Positions 1 through 7,121 of a DNA stretch of 14,449 nucleotides are shown piece after piece. The notes beneath the pieces were generated by a model that was given only the letters and a program-made list of their open reading frames with translations, had not been told where the DNA came from and ran no database searches. Source of the DNA: JOPF133 sp035505095 (GTDB taxonomy: Bacteria; Acidobacteriota; Terriglobia; Bryobacterales; Bryobacteraceae); assembly GCA_035505095.1 (NCBI GenBank), contig DATJRE010000126.1:1-14449 (forward strand), in the 5' to 3' direction. Position numbers and translations under genes: made by a program. Numbering within the stretch: the stretch's first letter is position 1; each line of letters opens with the position of its first letter.

Positions 1-573
1 TAGGATGAGCCCGATACTCCAATAGGTATTGATGAGGCACAACAGCGCGCCGAACGCATAGAGCGCCTGCGCGATCAGGATGCGCCGCTTGATGGCCGAA
101 GAGATCTCCGGCGCCAGATCCGCCTTCACCAACCCGGAGCCGAGCGCGCATACCCAACTGACATAAAGTGTGACGCCGATCAACAGGATGTTCACCCAAT
201 ACGCCACCAGCGCCAAGCGGTAGGCCGTGAATTGCGCCAGCAGGCTGGTGGAGAAGGGCATCACGGAAATTGCGGACAGGAAGACCAGGTGAATCCAGGA
301 GAGGCCGCGGTCGGAGCGATCCAGGTTGTTAAGTTGCGTCTGTTGGCCCACCCAGAAAATCCCCAGGGCCATGAAGCTGAGGATGTACATGAGCAGGCGC
401 GGCGCGAGCGCGGCCATCCCAGCCCAGAGGTCCCGCTCGCTATGAATCGCCTCTGCGGCTGGGGATCGCAAGTCGAGAACCAGCAGCGTCATGGCTACGG
501 CGAACACACCGTCGCTGAGGGCGGCGAGGCGCTCGACGCTCTGGCCGGCGATGCGGTTGTAAGAGTCCGTCAT
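1..573 (-). CDS. TMEM175/DUF1211 family membrane protein, C-terminus cut by window edge
   Basis: The minus-strand frame is open from an ATG at 573 to base 1 (191 codons, no stop), so the C-terminus lies outside the window. Residues about 15-36 carry the family hallmark: an Arg-Leu pair, then LSDGVFAVAMTLLVLDL, matching the FSDGVFAIA motif of the first helix of TMEM175/DUF1211 proteins. Further hydrophobic segments follow (around MYILSFMALGIFWVG, FLSAISVMPFS, ILLIGVTLYVSWVC and ILIAQALYAFGALLCL), consistent with the six helices usual for bacterial members. Family knowledge: characterised members are tetrameric potassium-selective channels that use hydrophobic residues of helix 1 rather than a P-loop filter. 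Channel activity here is inferred. The start follows a TACACT box by 6 bp with no Shine-Dalgarno, suggesting a leaderless message. It is divergent from the sugar symporter, 75 bp away. The family call is confident; the ion specificity is not. Confidence 0.85.
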   Translation of the reverse strand, partial: MTDSYNRIAGQSVERLAALSDGVFAVAMTLLVLDLRSPAAEAIHSERDLWAGMAALAPRLLMYILSFMALGIFWVGQQTQLNNLDRSDRGLSWIHLVFLSAISVMPFSTSLLAQFTAYRLALVAYWVNILLIGVTLYVSWVCALGSGLVKADLAPEISSAIKRRILIAQALYAFGALLCLINTYWSIGLIL

Positions 574-579
574 TCTGCC

Positions 580-585
580 AGTGTA
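580..585 (-). promoter_or_regulatory. Candidate -10 box for the TMEM175 gene
   Basis: TACACT on the minus strand ends 6 bp before the ATG at 573, which would place transcription start at or next to the start codon. No convincing -35 hexamer is seen. It rests on a short match only. Confidence 0.35.
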
Positions 586-629
586 AGCGGACCCGCGCCG
601 AGGAGCCCTTGCGAGGCCGGTAACGCTGA

Positions 630-635
630 TAGAAT
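630..635 (+). promoter_or_regulatory. Candidate -10 box for the sugar symporter
   Basis: TAGAAT lies 13 bp before the ATG at 649, with TTGCGA (609-614) upstream at a short 15-bp spacing. There is no Shine-Dalgarno between the box and the start codon, so the predicted leader is only a few bases long. Confidence 0.35.
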
Positions 636-648
636 CGTAGTCCGCCAC

Positions 649-2217
649 ATGGGCACCAACAAAAAGAGCATTTTCACTACGGATGACGGCCGGAACCTGA
701 TGTTCACCTTCATCCTGGTCAGCTCGTTGTTCCTCCTTTGGGGGTTCTGCAACGGCATGATCGACGTGATGGACAAACATTTTCAGGAGGAGCTGAACCT
801 CAACAAGGCGCAATCGGCGTGGGTGCAGTTCGCCCACTACCTGGGCTATTTCCTGATGTCCATGCCGGCGGGATGGCTGGCCAGCAAACTGGGGTACAAG
901 GGCGGCATCGTGTCCGGGCTGCTGATTGTGGCAGCGGGCGGATTCTGGTTCATCCCGGCCACCCACATCAACGCCTTCTGGGCGTTCCTGGCCGGAGTCT
1001 GTCTGATCGCCTCGGGGCTGACCTTTCTGGAAACGGTGGCCAATCCCTACACCACCGTGCTGGGGGATCCGCGCTACGCGGCCACGCGCATTAACCTGGC
1101 GCAATCCTGCAACGGAGTCGGCTGGATCCTCGGACCGGTGGCCGGCGGGGCGTTCTTTTATTCCAAGAACGCCGCGGGTGTCTCCACGGGCAACCAGACG
1201 CTCTACATCCCTTACGTAGCGGTGGCTATTGCGGTGATCGTGATCGCCGCGATCTTCCGCTTCTCCAACATCCCCGATATCAAAACCAAGGACGATTACC
1301 ACCTGGACGCCCAGGATGCGGGCAACCCGGTTGCGGAGATCGAAGAGCGGCAGGTCAACCGGCCGCTGGTATACGGCCTGCTGCTTTTCAATGCGGCAGT
1401 GCTGATCGGCGCGTGCGGCATGATTCTGTGGGTGATTCTGGGGACGCTGCACGTCAGCGATGCAACCATGAGCACGGTGCTCTGGACTTTCGGGTTGGTT
1501 TCGCTGGCCGCCGCGGCCGTCCTGCTGGCGCCGGCCACCCGGAAAATCAGCCACCACAGCGTCTGGTCGCACCCGCATTTTTCCTCCGCCGTGCTGGCCC
1601 AGTTTTTTTATGTGGCGGCCCAGGCGGGGGTCTTCAGCTTCTTCATCAACTATATGACCTCGGAAGTGCCCGGCCTGCCGGCCTCGTGGGCGTCCGGCAG
1701 CCTCGCCGGCTGGTTCGAAACCGCGCATGGAATGGTGCGGCTCAGCGACAGCGGCGCCGCCAACCTGCAATCCCTGGGGCTGATCTGCTTTCTGGTGGGC
1801 CGCTTCAGCGGTGCGGGGATTCTGAAAAAATTCTCGGCCCACCGGGTGCTTGCGCTGTACGGCGTGATGAATGTGGTCACCTGCCTGGTGGTCTTTTTGA
1901 AGCTCGGCTGGATCAGCGTAATCTGCGTATTCCTGATTTACTTCTTCATGTCGATCATGTTCCCGACGATCTTCGCGCTGGGAATCTTCGGTCTCGGCGC
2001 GCGGGCCAAAAAGGCCTCCGCGTTCATCGTGATGGCCATCATGGGCGGAGCGATTCTGCCCAAGCTGATGGGCTACGTGGCCGACCAGTTCGATATGTCG
2101 CGCGGCTTCATCGTGCCGGCCGTGTGCTTCGCGTTCGTGGCGTTTTACGGGTTCAACTGGTCCCGGTTCAGCCATGCGGAATCGCTGCACGGAGTAGGCA
2201 CGGCCGGCGGGCATTAG
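649..2217 (+). CDS. FucP-family sugar:H+ symporter (MFS), with two extra predicted helices
   Basis: Inner-membrane major facilitator superfamily permease of 522 residues, related to E. coli L-fucose:proton symporter FucP and the glucose/galactose GluP group. The N-half shows the family pattern: LLWGFCNGMID in helix 1 (Asp for proton/sugar coupling), QFAHYLGYFLMSMPAGWLA in helix 2, and SGLTFLETVANPY in helix 4 (Glu equivalent to the FucP coupling residue), then INLAQSCNGVGWILGP. The C-half has LVGRFSGAGIL and a conserved final helix pair. FucP has about 438 residues. The surplus here is mainly a central insert (about residues 240-305) with two additional hydrophobic segments, giving roughly 14 helices. 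The frame stays open upstream to 232, but that part is antisense to the TMEM175 gene; homology begins just after ATG 649. The convergent AlgC-like mutase suggests a hexose or deoxyhexose role, but the substrate cannot be read from sequence. Confidence 0.88.
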   Translation: MGTNKKSIFTTDDGRNLMFTFILVSSLFLLWGFCNGMIDVMDKHFQEELNLNKAQSAWVQFAHYLGYFLMSMPAGWLASKLGYKGGIVSGLLIVAAGGFWFIPATHINAFWAFLAGVCLIASGLTFLETVANPYTTVLGDPRYAATRINLAQSCNGVGWILGPVAGGAFFYSKNAAGVSTGNQTLYIPYVAVAIAVIVIAAIFRFSNIPDIKTKDDYHLDAQDAGNPVAEIEERQVNRPLVYGLLLFNAAVLIGACGMILWVILGTLHVSDATMSTVLWTFGLVSLAAAAVLLAPATRKISHHSVWSHPHFSSAVLAQFFYVAAQAGVFSFFINYMTSEVPGLPASWASGSLAGWFETAHGMVRLSDSGAANLQSLGLICFLVGRFSGAGILKKFSAHRVLALYGVMNVVTCLVVFLKLGWISVICVFLIYFFMSIMFPTIFALGIFGLGARAKKASAFIVMAIMGGAILPKLMGYVADQFDMSRGFIVPAVCFAFVAFYGFNWSRFSHAESLHGVGTAGGH

Positions 2218-2339
2218 CACTGGCCCCGCGAACTGTATGTAACAGAACAGGGCCTCTCAACGAAGCTGGAACCGGAATGGGACCCGCGGAATCGTACGGT
2301 CTGGACCGGCCGGAAGGCTGATTTCGGGGGGAACGGTCT

Positions 2340-3740
2340 TCAGACGGCTGTCCCTTTTGCCGGCTCTCCGGAGCCGGCTTTTTTGTGCGCGGCGGCTAGG
2401 GCGCGCTCCACCACCTCTTCGACCTCAGCGCGGTATTGGGCCAGCAACTCGGCGGTAGCGGCTTCGAAACGCATCACCAGGACCGGCTGCGTGTTGGACG
2501 CCCGCACCAGGCCCCAGCCGCGGGGAAAAAGCACCCGCACGCCATCCACGGTGATGGTCTCGTGGCGCGCGGAGAGGACAGTGGCGGCTTCGCGCGCGAC
2601 GGCGAACTTCAGCTCGTCGGGGCAATCGAAGCGGATCTCGGGCGTGGCGACAGTGGCAGGCAGGTCGGCAAGCTGGCTGGAAAGCGGCCGGCCGGAATGG
2701 GCCACGATCTCCATCAGACGGCAGGCCGCGTACAGGGCATCGTCGAAGCCGTAGTAGCGGTCGGCAAAGAACATGTGGCCGCTCATTTCGCCGGCCAGCT
2801 CCGCGTGGGTTTCCTGCATCTTGGCCTTGATCAGCGAGTGGCCCGTCTTCCACATGATGGGATTGCCGCCGTGCGCGCGAATGTCGTCGTACATGGTCTC
2901 GGAGCATTTGACTTCGCTGATGAAGGTGGCGCCGGGCTTGCGCGTCAGGATCTCGCGGGCGTAGATGATCATCAACTGGTCGCCATAGACGACGGCGCCG
3001 CGATCGTCGACCGCGCCGATGCGGTCAGTGTCGCCATCGAAGGCGATGCCGAGGTCGGCGCCGGTTTCGAGCACCGAGCGGATGAGCGGGGCGAGGTTGG
3101 CGGGAATGGTGGGGTCGGGGTGGTGATTCGGAAAACGGCCGTCCATTTCGAAGAACATCTCGGTGGCTTCCACGTTGAGGCGTTCGAGCAGCCGATGCAT
3201 GACGGGGCCGCCGGTGCCATTGCCGGCGTCGATCGACACGCGGATCTTGCGCGGGAAATGGAACTGCGCGGCGACCTCTTCCACGTACGGAGTGACCATA
3301 TCGGCCGAATCTTCGGATCCCTCGCCGCGCGCCAGGTCGCCGGTTTCGACCATGCGGCGAAGCTGCTGGATGGCCTCGCCGTGGATCGTAGAAGGCCCGC
3401 AGACGGCTTTGAAGCCATTGAACTCGGGCGGATTGTGGCTGCCCGTGATCATGACCGCGGCATCCGCCTTCAGGCGGAAGACGGAATAGTACAGCACCGG
3501 CGTAGGCACCACGCCGAGGTCGGTCACCTGGCAGCCGCTGGCCATGAGGCCACGCAGGAGCGCATCGCGCAGGCGGGGGGAACTCAGGCGGGTGTCGCGC
3601 CCCAGGTTGATGCGATTGCCGGCGTGGCGCTGGAAGTAGGTGCCGAAAGCCTGGCCGAGCAGTTCGATCCCCTGGTCGTGCAGCTCGGACTCGGCGATGC
3701 CGCGTATGTCGTATTCGCGGAAGATGGTGGGCTTGAGCAT
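2340..3740 (-). CDS. algC: Phosphomannomutase/phosphoglucomutase (AlgC-like)
   Basis: Cytoplasmic alpha-D-phosphohexomutase, 466 residues, close to the length of Pseudomonas AlgC. It interconverts hexose 6-phosphate and hexose 1-phosphate, feeding GDP-mannose and UDP-glucose synthesis for surface polysaccharides. All four family loops are visible: the phosphoserine loop TGSHNPPEFNG (Ser about 101), the metal loop DGDTDRIG (Asp about 235, 237, 239), the sugar-specificity loop GEMSGHMFF (about 317-325) and the phosphate-binding loop RASNTQP (about 413-419). Stretches such as PTPVLYYS, FPNHHPDPT, MWKTGHSLIK and GWGLVRASNT are AlgC-like rather than E. coli ManB-like. The ATG at 3740 (MLKPTIFREYDIRG) is chosen over a GTG two codons upstream because it fits family N-termini better; neither has a Shine-Dalgarno. 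The C-terminal tail (about KKAGSGEPAKG) is weakly conserved and doubles as the neighbour's terminator. Dual mannose/glucose specificity is inferred. Confidence 0.93.
   Translation of the reverse strand: MLKPTIFREYDIRGIAESELHDQGIELLGQAFGTYFQRHAGNRINLGRDTRLSSPRLRDALLRGLMASGCQVTDLGVVPTPVLYYSVFRLKADAAVMITGSHNPPEFNGFKAVCGPSTIHGEAIQQLRRMVETGDLARGEGSEDSADMVTPYVEEVAAQFHFPRKIRVSIDAGNGTGGPVMHRLLERLNVEATEMFFEMDGRFPNHHPDPTIPANLAPLIRSVLETGADLGIAFDGDTDRIGAVDDRGAVVYGDQLMIIYAREILTRKPGATFISEVKCSETMYDDIRAHGGNPIMWKTGHSLIKAKMQETHAELAGEMSGHMFFADRYYGFDDALYAACRLMEIVAHSGRPLSSQLADLPATVATPEIRFDCPDELKFAVAREAATVLSARHETITVDGVRVLFPRGWGLVRASNTQPVLVMRFEAATAELLAQYRAEVEEVVERALAAAHKKAGSGEPAKGTAV
2359..2384 (+). terminator. Rho-independent terminator of the symporter gene, embedded in the mutase 3' end
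   Basis: A perfect 8-bp stem (GCCGGCTC / GAGCCGGC) with a TCCG loop is followed directly by six T residues on the plus strand. On the minus strand no T-tract follows the hairpin, so it serves only plus-strand transcription, ending the symporter message 140-165 bp after its stop. The whole element lies within the last codons of the convergent phosphomannomutase gene. Confidence 0.85.
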
Positions 3741-3849
3741 AAACACAATTTTCGCCGATTGCGCGGCGGGAAGGGGCGACGGCGGGGGCCGGCGCCGCGG
3801 CCATACGGATTGAGCCTAACCAATTGCGGCCGGCGAGCGTCCATTGGGC

Positions 3850-4602
3850 ATGACGCGAGGGATATTGGTGTGCGGTTTGGCGGCGGCGTTGGCCGGTGCG
3901 GCGGTGGGCCAGGAATTCGAAGTGGTTTCCGTCAAGCCCAACAACTCCGGGTCCGGCAGTTCGCACAGCCACGGCGATCGGGGCATGCTCACGGGAATCA
4001 ATCTCAGCCTGAAGAGCTTTATCGTACAGGCGTACGGGGTCAAGGAATACCAGGTGGAAGGCCCCGCGTGGCTCGATTCGGAGCGCTTCGATATCGCCGC
4101 CAAGTTTCCCGAGGGGCTGCCGCGCGACCGCGACAAGTACCAGGCGGCGATGGGCGCCATGATGCAGAAGATGCTGGTGGAGCGGTTCAAACTGGCGGTC
4201 CACCGCGATCAGAAGGTCTTTCCCGTTTATGAGCTGGTGGTCGGGAAGAAAGGCGCGAAATTCCAACCGGTAGCGTGCACCGGCTCCAACAGCAACAGCC
4301 ACAACACGCACTACGTGAGCACGTGCACTACGATGAACCAGTTCGCGGCATATCTGTCAAAGCGAATGGACATGCCGGTGCTGGACAAGACCGGCCTCAC
4401 GGCCTCCTATGCCATCAAGCTGGACTGGGTGCCGGAGTCGCGGCCCTCGGGCGACGGCAAAGGCGCCACCGCGGACAACGCCGACGGACCGACGCTTCCC
4501 GACGCGCTCCGGGACCAACTGGGCCTGAGGCTGGAGACCCGCAAGGCGCCCATCGAGATTATAGTGGTGGACCACGTGGAGCGCGTGCCGACCGAAAACT
4601 GA
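3850..4602 (+). CDS. TIGR03435 family secreted protein, function unknown
   Basis: A 250-residue protein with an N-terminal signal peptide (MTRGILVCGLAAALAGAAVG, cleavage probably near AVG/QEF). It has the recurring family layout: FEVVSVKPN right after the signal, LKSFIVQAYGVKEYQVEGP and WLDSERFDIAAKFP in the first third, MLVERFKLAVHRDQKVFPVYELVVGK in the middle, then LDKTGLTASYAIKLDW, LRDQLGLRLETRKAPIEIIVVDHVER and the short Glu-Asn tail. This is the soil-associated TIGR03435 family, found in very many copies in Solibacter and relatives; no biochemical role is established to my knowledge. Oddities are a His/Ser-rich patch (SSHSHGD) and two Cys bracketing a Ser/Asn/His-rich loop at about residues 140-158. 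A TTG two codons upstream (3844) is less likely than the ATG. It converges on the ECF sigma gene with a 29-bp gap and no visible terminator. Confidence 0.88.
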   Translation: MTRGILVCGLAAALAGAAVGQEFEVVSVKPNNSGSGSSHSHGDRGMLTGINLSLKSFIVQAYGVKEYQVEGPAWLDSERFDIAAKFPEGLPRDRDKYQAAMGAMMQKMLVERFKLAVHRDQKVFPVYELVVGKKGAKFQPVACTGSNSNSHNTHYVSTCTTMNQFAAYLSKRMDMPVLDKTGLTASYAIKLDWVPESRPSGDGKGATADNADGPTLPDALRDQLGLRLETRKAPIEIIVVDHVERVPTEN

Positions 4603-4631
4603 AGTCTCCGCTTTTCCTCCGCGCCTCCGCG

Positions 4632-5204
4632 TCAGGCTTTCGGGCGGCCCATGCGGGCCAGCGATCGGGAAAGCGACAGCGATACCGCGCCCAGGGACAC
4701 ACCCAGAATTTCAGCGATCTCCCGGTAGCGCAAACCCTCGGCCCGCAAAAACAGGCACCGGCGATCCTGTTCCGGCAGCGCATCCACCACGGCCAGCAGT
4801 CGCTCGCGGGCTTGGCGGCCGGCGGCGCGCTCTTCGGGGTTCGGCGCAGGGTCGATGGCCAGGTCTTCGGCCCCGGCGAGGCCGCGCGCCTGGGTGTCCC
4901 GGCGCGTGCGGTAACGCCGCTTCAACGCCAGGTTGTGCGCCACGCGGAACAGCCAGCCGCGAAGATTGTCGCGCGATTTGCCGCGTTCCAGATGCTGCCA
5001 CAGCGCAAGGAAAACCTCCTGCAGCAGTTCTTCGCTATCGGCCAGCGGGAGGCCGAAGCTCGATAAATACCGCAGCAGAGGATTCCGGAACTCGTCGAAC
5101 AGGGCGACGACTTCCTCTTGCAACCGCGCGCGTGGGGCATCCCCAGCGTGCCCTTGGGCTTCGGGCAAAACCGGGAACGCGGCCGATTCTCGGAGCGGCG
5201 GCAT
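4632..5204 (-). CDS. ECF-type sigma-70 family RNA polymerase sigma factor
   Basis: A 190-residue sigma factor with only regions 2 and 4, as in the extracytoplasmic-function group. Region 2 spans about 34-100 (DEFRNPLLRYLSSFG, EELLQEVFLALWQHLE, LRGWLFRVAHNLALKRRYRTRR). Region 4 spans about 132-186 (LPEQDRRCLFLRAEGLRYREIAEILGVSLGAVSLSLSRSLARM), with a clear helix-turn-helix. It would direct RNA polymerase to a small regulon. The ATG at 5204 has a GGAAG Shine-Dalgarno (5211-5215) six bases upstream, supporting this start. No anti-sigma or zinc-finger gene sits downstream; the next gene is the convergent TIGR03435 protein. The nearest signalling gene is the divergent FHA-GAF-PP2C phosphatase, and the two share a 216-bp regulatory gap. 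The N-terminal 30 residues are not part of the sigma fold and are Pro/Ala-rich. Confidence 0.92.
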   Translation of the reverse strand: MPPLRESAAFPVLPEAQGHAGDAPRARLQEEVVALFDEFRNPLLRYLSSFGLPLADSEELLQEVFLALWQHLERGKSRDNLRGWLFRVAHNLALKRRYRTRRDTQARGLAGAEDLAIDPAPNPEERAAGRQARERLLAVVDALPEQDRRCLFLRAEGLRYREIAEILGVSLGAVSLSLSRSLARMGRPKA

Positions 5205-5309
5205 GGAATACTTCCGACTGTAGCGGTTCCTCGGTCCGCGTGCAAATGGCGGGACCAGCCAGTACCGCCGCGGCTATCGGCGGAGGGCGTGGTCGCGTGG
5301 TAGATCCTG

Positions 5310-5321
5310 GGACTATAGTCC
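5310..5321. promoter_or_regulatory. Perfect 12-bp palindrome between divergent sigma and phosphatase genes
   Basis: GGACTATAGTCC is an exact palindrome centred near 5315.5, about 111 bp from the sigma start (5204) and 105 bp from the phosphatase start (5421). Its AT-rich core stands out in this GC-rich gap. It could be an operator for a dimeric regulator or overlap promoter -10 elements on both strands. The function is inferred. Confidence 0.4.
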
Positions 5322-5405
5322 TATACGTTTGGCAACCACTCTCTCATAGTGAGCCGCACGCCCGCCAAACCGGCCTTTTGCGCGTTCCCCACTTGCCTGC
5401 ATCGC

Positions 5406-5411
5406 TATAAT
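5406..5411 (+). promoter_or_regulatory. Consensus -10 box for the FHA-GAF-PP2C gene
   Basis: A perfect TATAAT lies 9 bp before the ATG at 5421, followed by a T-run and no Shine-Dalgarno. Transcription would begin about 2-3 bases before the start codon, that is, an essentially leaderless message. No good -35 hexamer is seen at standard spacing. Confidence 0.55.
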
Positions 5412-5420
5412 GTTTTTTGA

Positions 5421-7055
5421 ATGCCGCGTGAATTATTGATCCAGGGACCCGACGGCCAGACCAAAAACATGCCCCTCACCGGCGAGCGCCTCTCGGTGGG
5501 CCGCGCCAGCTCGGCCGATCTGTGTTTTCCCGAAGACGCCGGACTTTCGCGCCAGCACTTCGCCTTCGAATCGCATGGCGAGGAGTGGACGGTGCAGGAT
5601 TTGGGCAGCAAGAACGGCACCTTCGTCAACAACATCCCCCTCAAGGCACGCCTGATTCTGAAGCCCGGCGACCGCATCACCGCGGGCCACCTGGTGATCG
5701 TGTTCTCGCCGGAATCCGAAAGTCCCATGCAGAATGTGGTGGTGTTTGAGGGCGGCGACAGCTCGCCCACCACATCCACCGTGGTCACCAGCCTGGAGGG
5801 CGCGCTTTCCAACCAGACCATGGTGCTGGAACGCGGTGGCGCCAAGACTTCCGCGCCCATGCAGGCCCTCATCCGCGCCGGGCAGGAACTGTCGGCCAAC
5901 CGGCCCTTGGACGAGCTGTTTCCAGTGATTCTCGACCTGGGCATTCAGGCGGTCAACGCGCAGCGCGGCGTGCTGCTCACGCTCGAAGGCGAGAAACTGG
6001 TGCCGCGGGCGCACAAGGGCGAAGGCTTCCGCATCTCCACCGCCGTGCGCGATCGCGTGATCAACGAGAAATCCTCCATCCTGGTGCGCGACGCCCAGCT
6101 TGACGACGCCTTCAAAGGCCGCATGAGCATCGTGGAGCAGCGGGTCCACACCATGATGGCCGCCCCTCTGCAAACCAAGGACCGTATTATCGGCCTGATC
6201 TACCTGGATTCGCCGTATGTGCTGCGCGAGTTCACCAAAGACGACCTGAACCTGCTCACGGTGCTGGCCAACGTGGCCGCCATTCGGCTGGAAAACGCGC
6301 GCCTGGCGGAAATCGAGGCGGCCGAACGAATCATGCAGTTCGACCTCTCGCAGGCCGCCCAGATCCAGCGCTACATGCTGCCCGAGCACGCTCCGCAGGT
6401 GGCTGGCGCGGACCTGGCGGGCTTCAACGTTCCGTGCCGCACGGTGGGCGGCGATTACTACGATTTCTTCACTTACTCCGATGGCCGCGTGGGGCTGACC
6501 CTGGGCGATGTCTCCGGCAAGGGCATGCCTGCTTCGCTGATGGCCATGGGGCTGCATGCACGCGTGCAGGTGCTGGCCGAAGACCCCAAGGACCTGGCGG
6601 CCTTCATGACGCGGCTCAACAAGGCCACCTGCGCCAAGTGCCCCAGCAACCGCTTCATCACCTTTTTCTTCTCCGTGCTCGACCCGGCTACCGGACAGGT
6701 GGCGTACGCCAACGCCGGACACAACCCGCCCATCGTGGTGCGCTCCTCGGGCGAGGCAACCATGCTCGAAGGCGGCGGCCCGGTGCTGGGGATTCTGCCC
6801 ATCGCCCCTTACAGCCAGATGTTCACCCAACTGGAGCGCGGCGACATGCTGGTGCTCTATAGCGACGGCGTCACCGAAGCCACCAATCTGAACTACGACG
6901 AATTCGGCGAGCAGCGCCTGATGGACACGCTGGCGGCGCACCGCACGGAGCCGGCCACGGCGATTGTGGAAGCCGTCAAGAAGGCGCTGGCCGAGTTCAC
7001 CGCCGGCGCGCCCCAAGCGGACGACATCACTTTGGTGGTCGGCCGGCGCGTCTGA
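5421..7055 (+). CDS. FHA-GAF-SpoIIE (RsbU-like PP2C) serine/threonine phosphatase
   Basis: A 544-residue cytoplasmic signalling protein with three domains. An N-terminal FHA domain (about 1-100) has VGRASSADL, SRQHF (Ser43, His46) and SKNGTFVN (Asn65), the phosphothreonine-binding signature. A GAF domain follows (about 155-292; GIQAVNAQRGVLL, MMAAPLQTKDRIIGLIYLD, FTKDDLNLLTVLANVAAIRLENA). A helical linker with AAQIQRYMLP leads to a SpoIIE/RsbU-type PP2C domain (about 335-544). Its metal-binding motifs are present: GGDYYDFF (Asp345), GDVSGKGMPASL (Asp363), NAGHNPP, YSDGVTEA (Asp482) and DDITLVV (Asp535). RsbU-type enzymes dephosphorylate anti-sigma antagonist proteins in partner switching; here FHA would add binding to a phosphorylated partner. 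No STAS protein or anti-sigma kinase is in view, so the target is unknown. It is divergent from an ECF sigma gene, possibly co-regulated. Confidence 0.93.
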   Translation: MPRELLIQGPDGQTKNMPLTGERLSVGRASSADLCFPEDAGLSRQHFAFESHGEEWTVQDLGSKNGTFVNNIPLKARLILKPGDRITAGHLVIVFSPESESPMQNVVVFEGGDSSPTTSTVVTSLEGALSNQTMVLERGGAKTSAPMQALIRAGQELSANRPLDELFPVILDLGIQAVNAQRGVLLTLEGEKLVPRAHKGEGFRISTAVRDRVINEKSSILVRDAQLDDAFKGRMSIVEQRVHTMMAAPLQTKDRIIGLIYLDSPYVLREFTKDDLNLLTVLANVAAIRLENARLAEIEAAERIMQFDLSQAAQIQRYMLPEHAPQVAGADLAGFNVPCRTVGGDYYDFFTYSDGRVGLTLGDVSGKGMPASLMAMGLHARVQVLAEDPKDLAAFMTRLNKATCAKCPSNRFITFFFSVLDPATGQVAYANAGHNPPIVVRSSGEATMLEGGGPVLGILPIAPYSQMFTQLERGDMLVLYSDGVTEATNLNYDEFGEQRLMDTLAAHRTEPATAIVEAVKKALAEFTAGAPQADDITLVVGRRV

Positions 7056-7121
7056 AGCCGCCTCGCCCCCTCGCCCCGCCCCACAGCCCAAACCGCCCGG
7101 TGGTAGCCTCGTAGTTGAAGC

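Noticed and set aside
232..648. N-terminal 139-codon extension of the sugar symporter frame
   Set aside because: It lies antisense to the TMEM175 gene, is hydrophilic and low-complexity, and FucP-family homology begins just after ATG 649.
3786..3801. GC-rich hairpin between the mutase and TIGR03435 genes
   Set aside because: A short G/C-only stem in a GC-rich gap, with no T-tract on either strand; expected by composition.
2436..4232. 598-codon plus-strand open frame across the mutase
   Set aside because: It is a mirror of the AlgC-like gene on the other strand and runs out of frame into the TIGR03435 gene; composition is His/Gly/Ala/Arg-rich without recognisable motifs.
5433..7091. 552-codon minus-strand open frame
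   Set aside because: Antisense shadow of the FHA-GAF-PP2C gene, whose catalytic motifs are complete on the plus strand.
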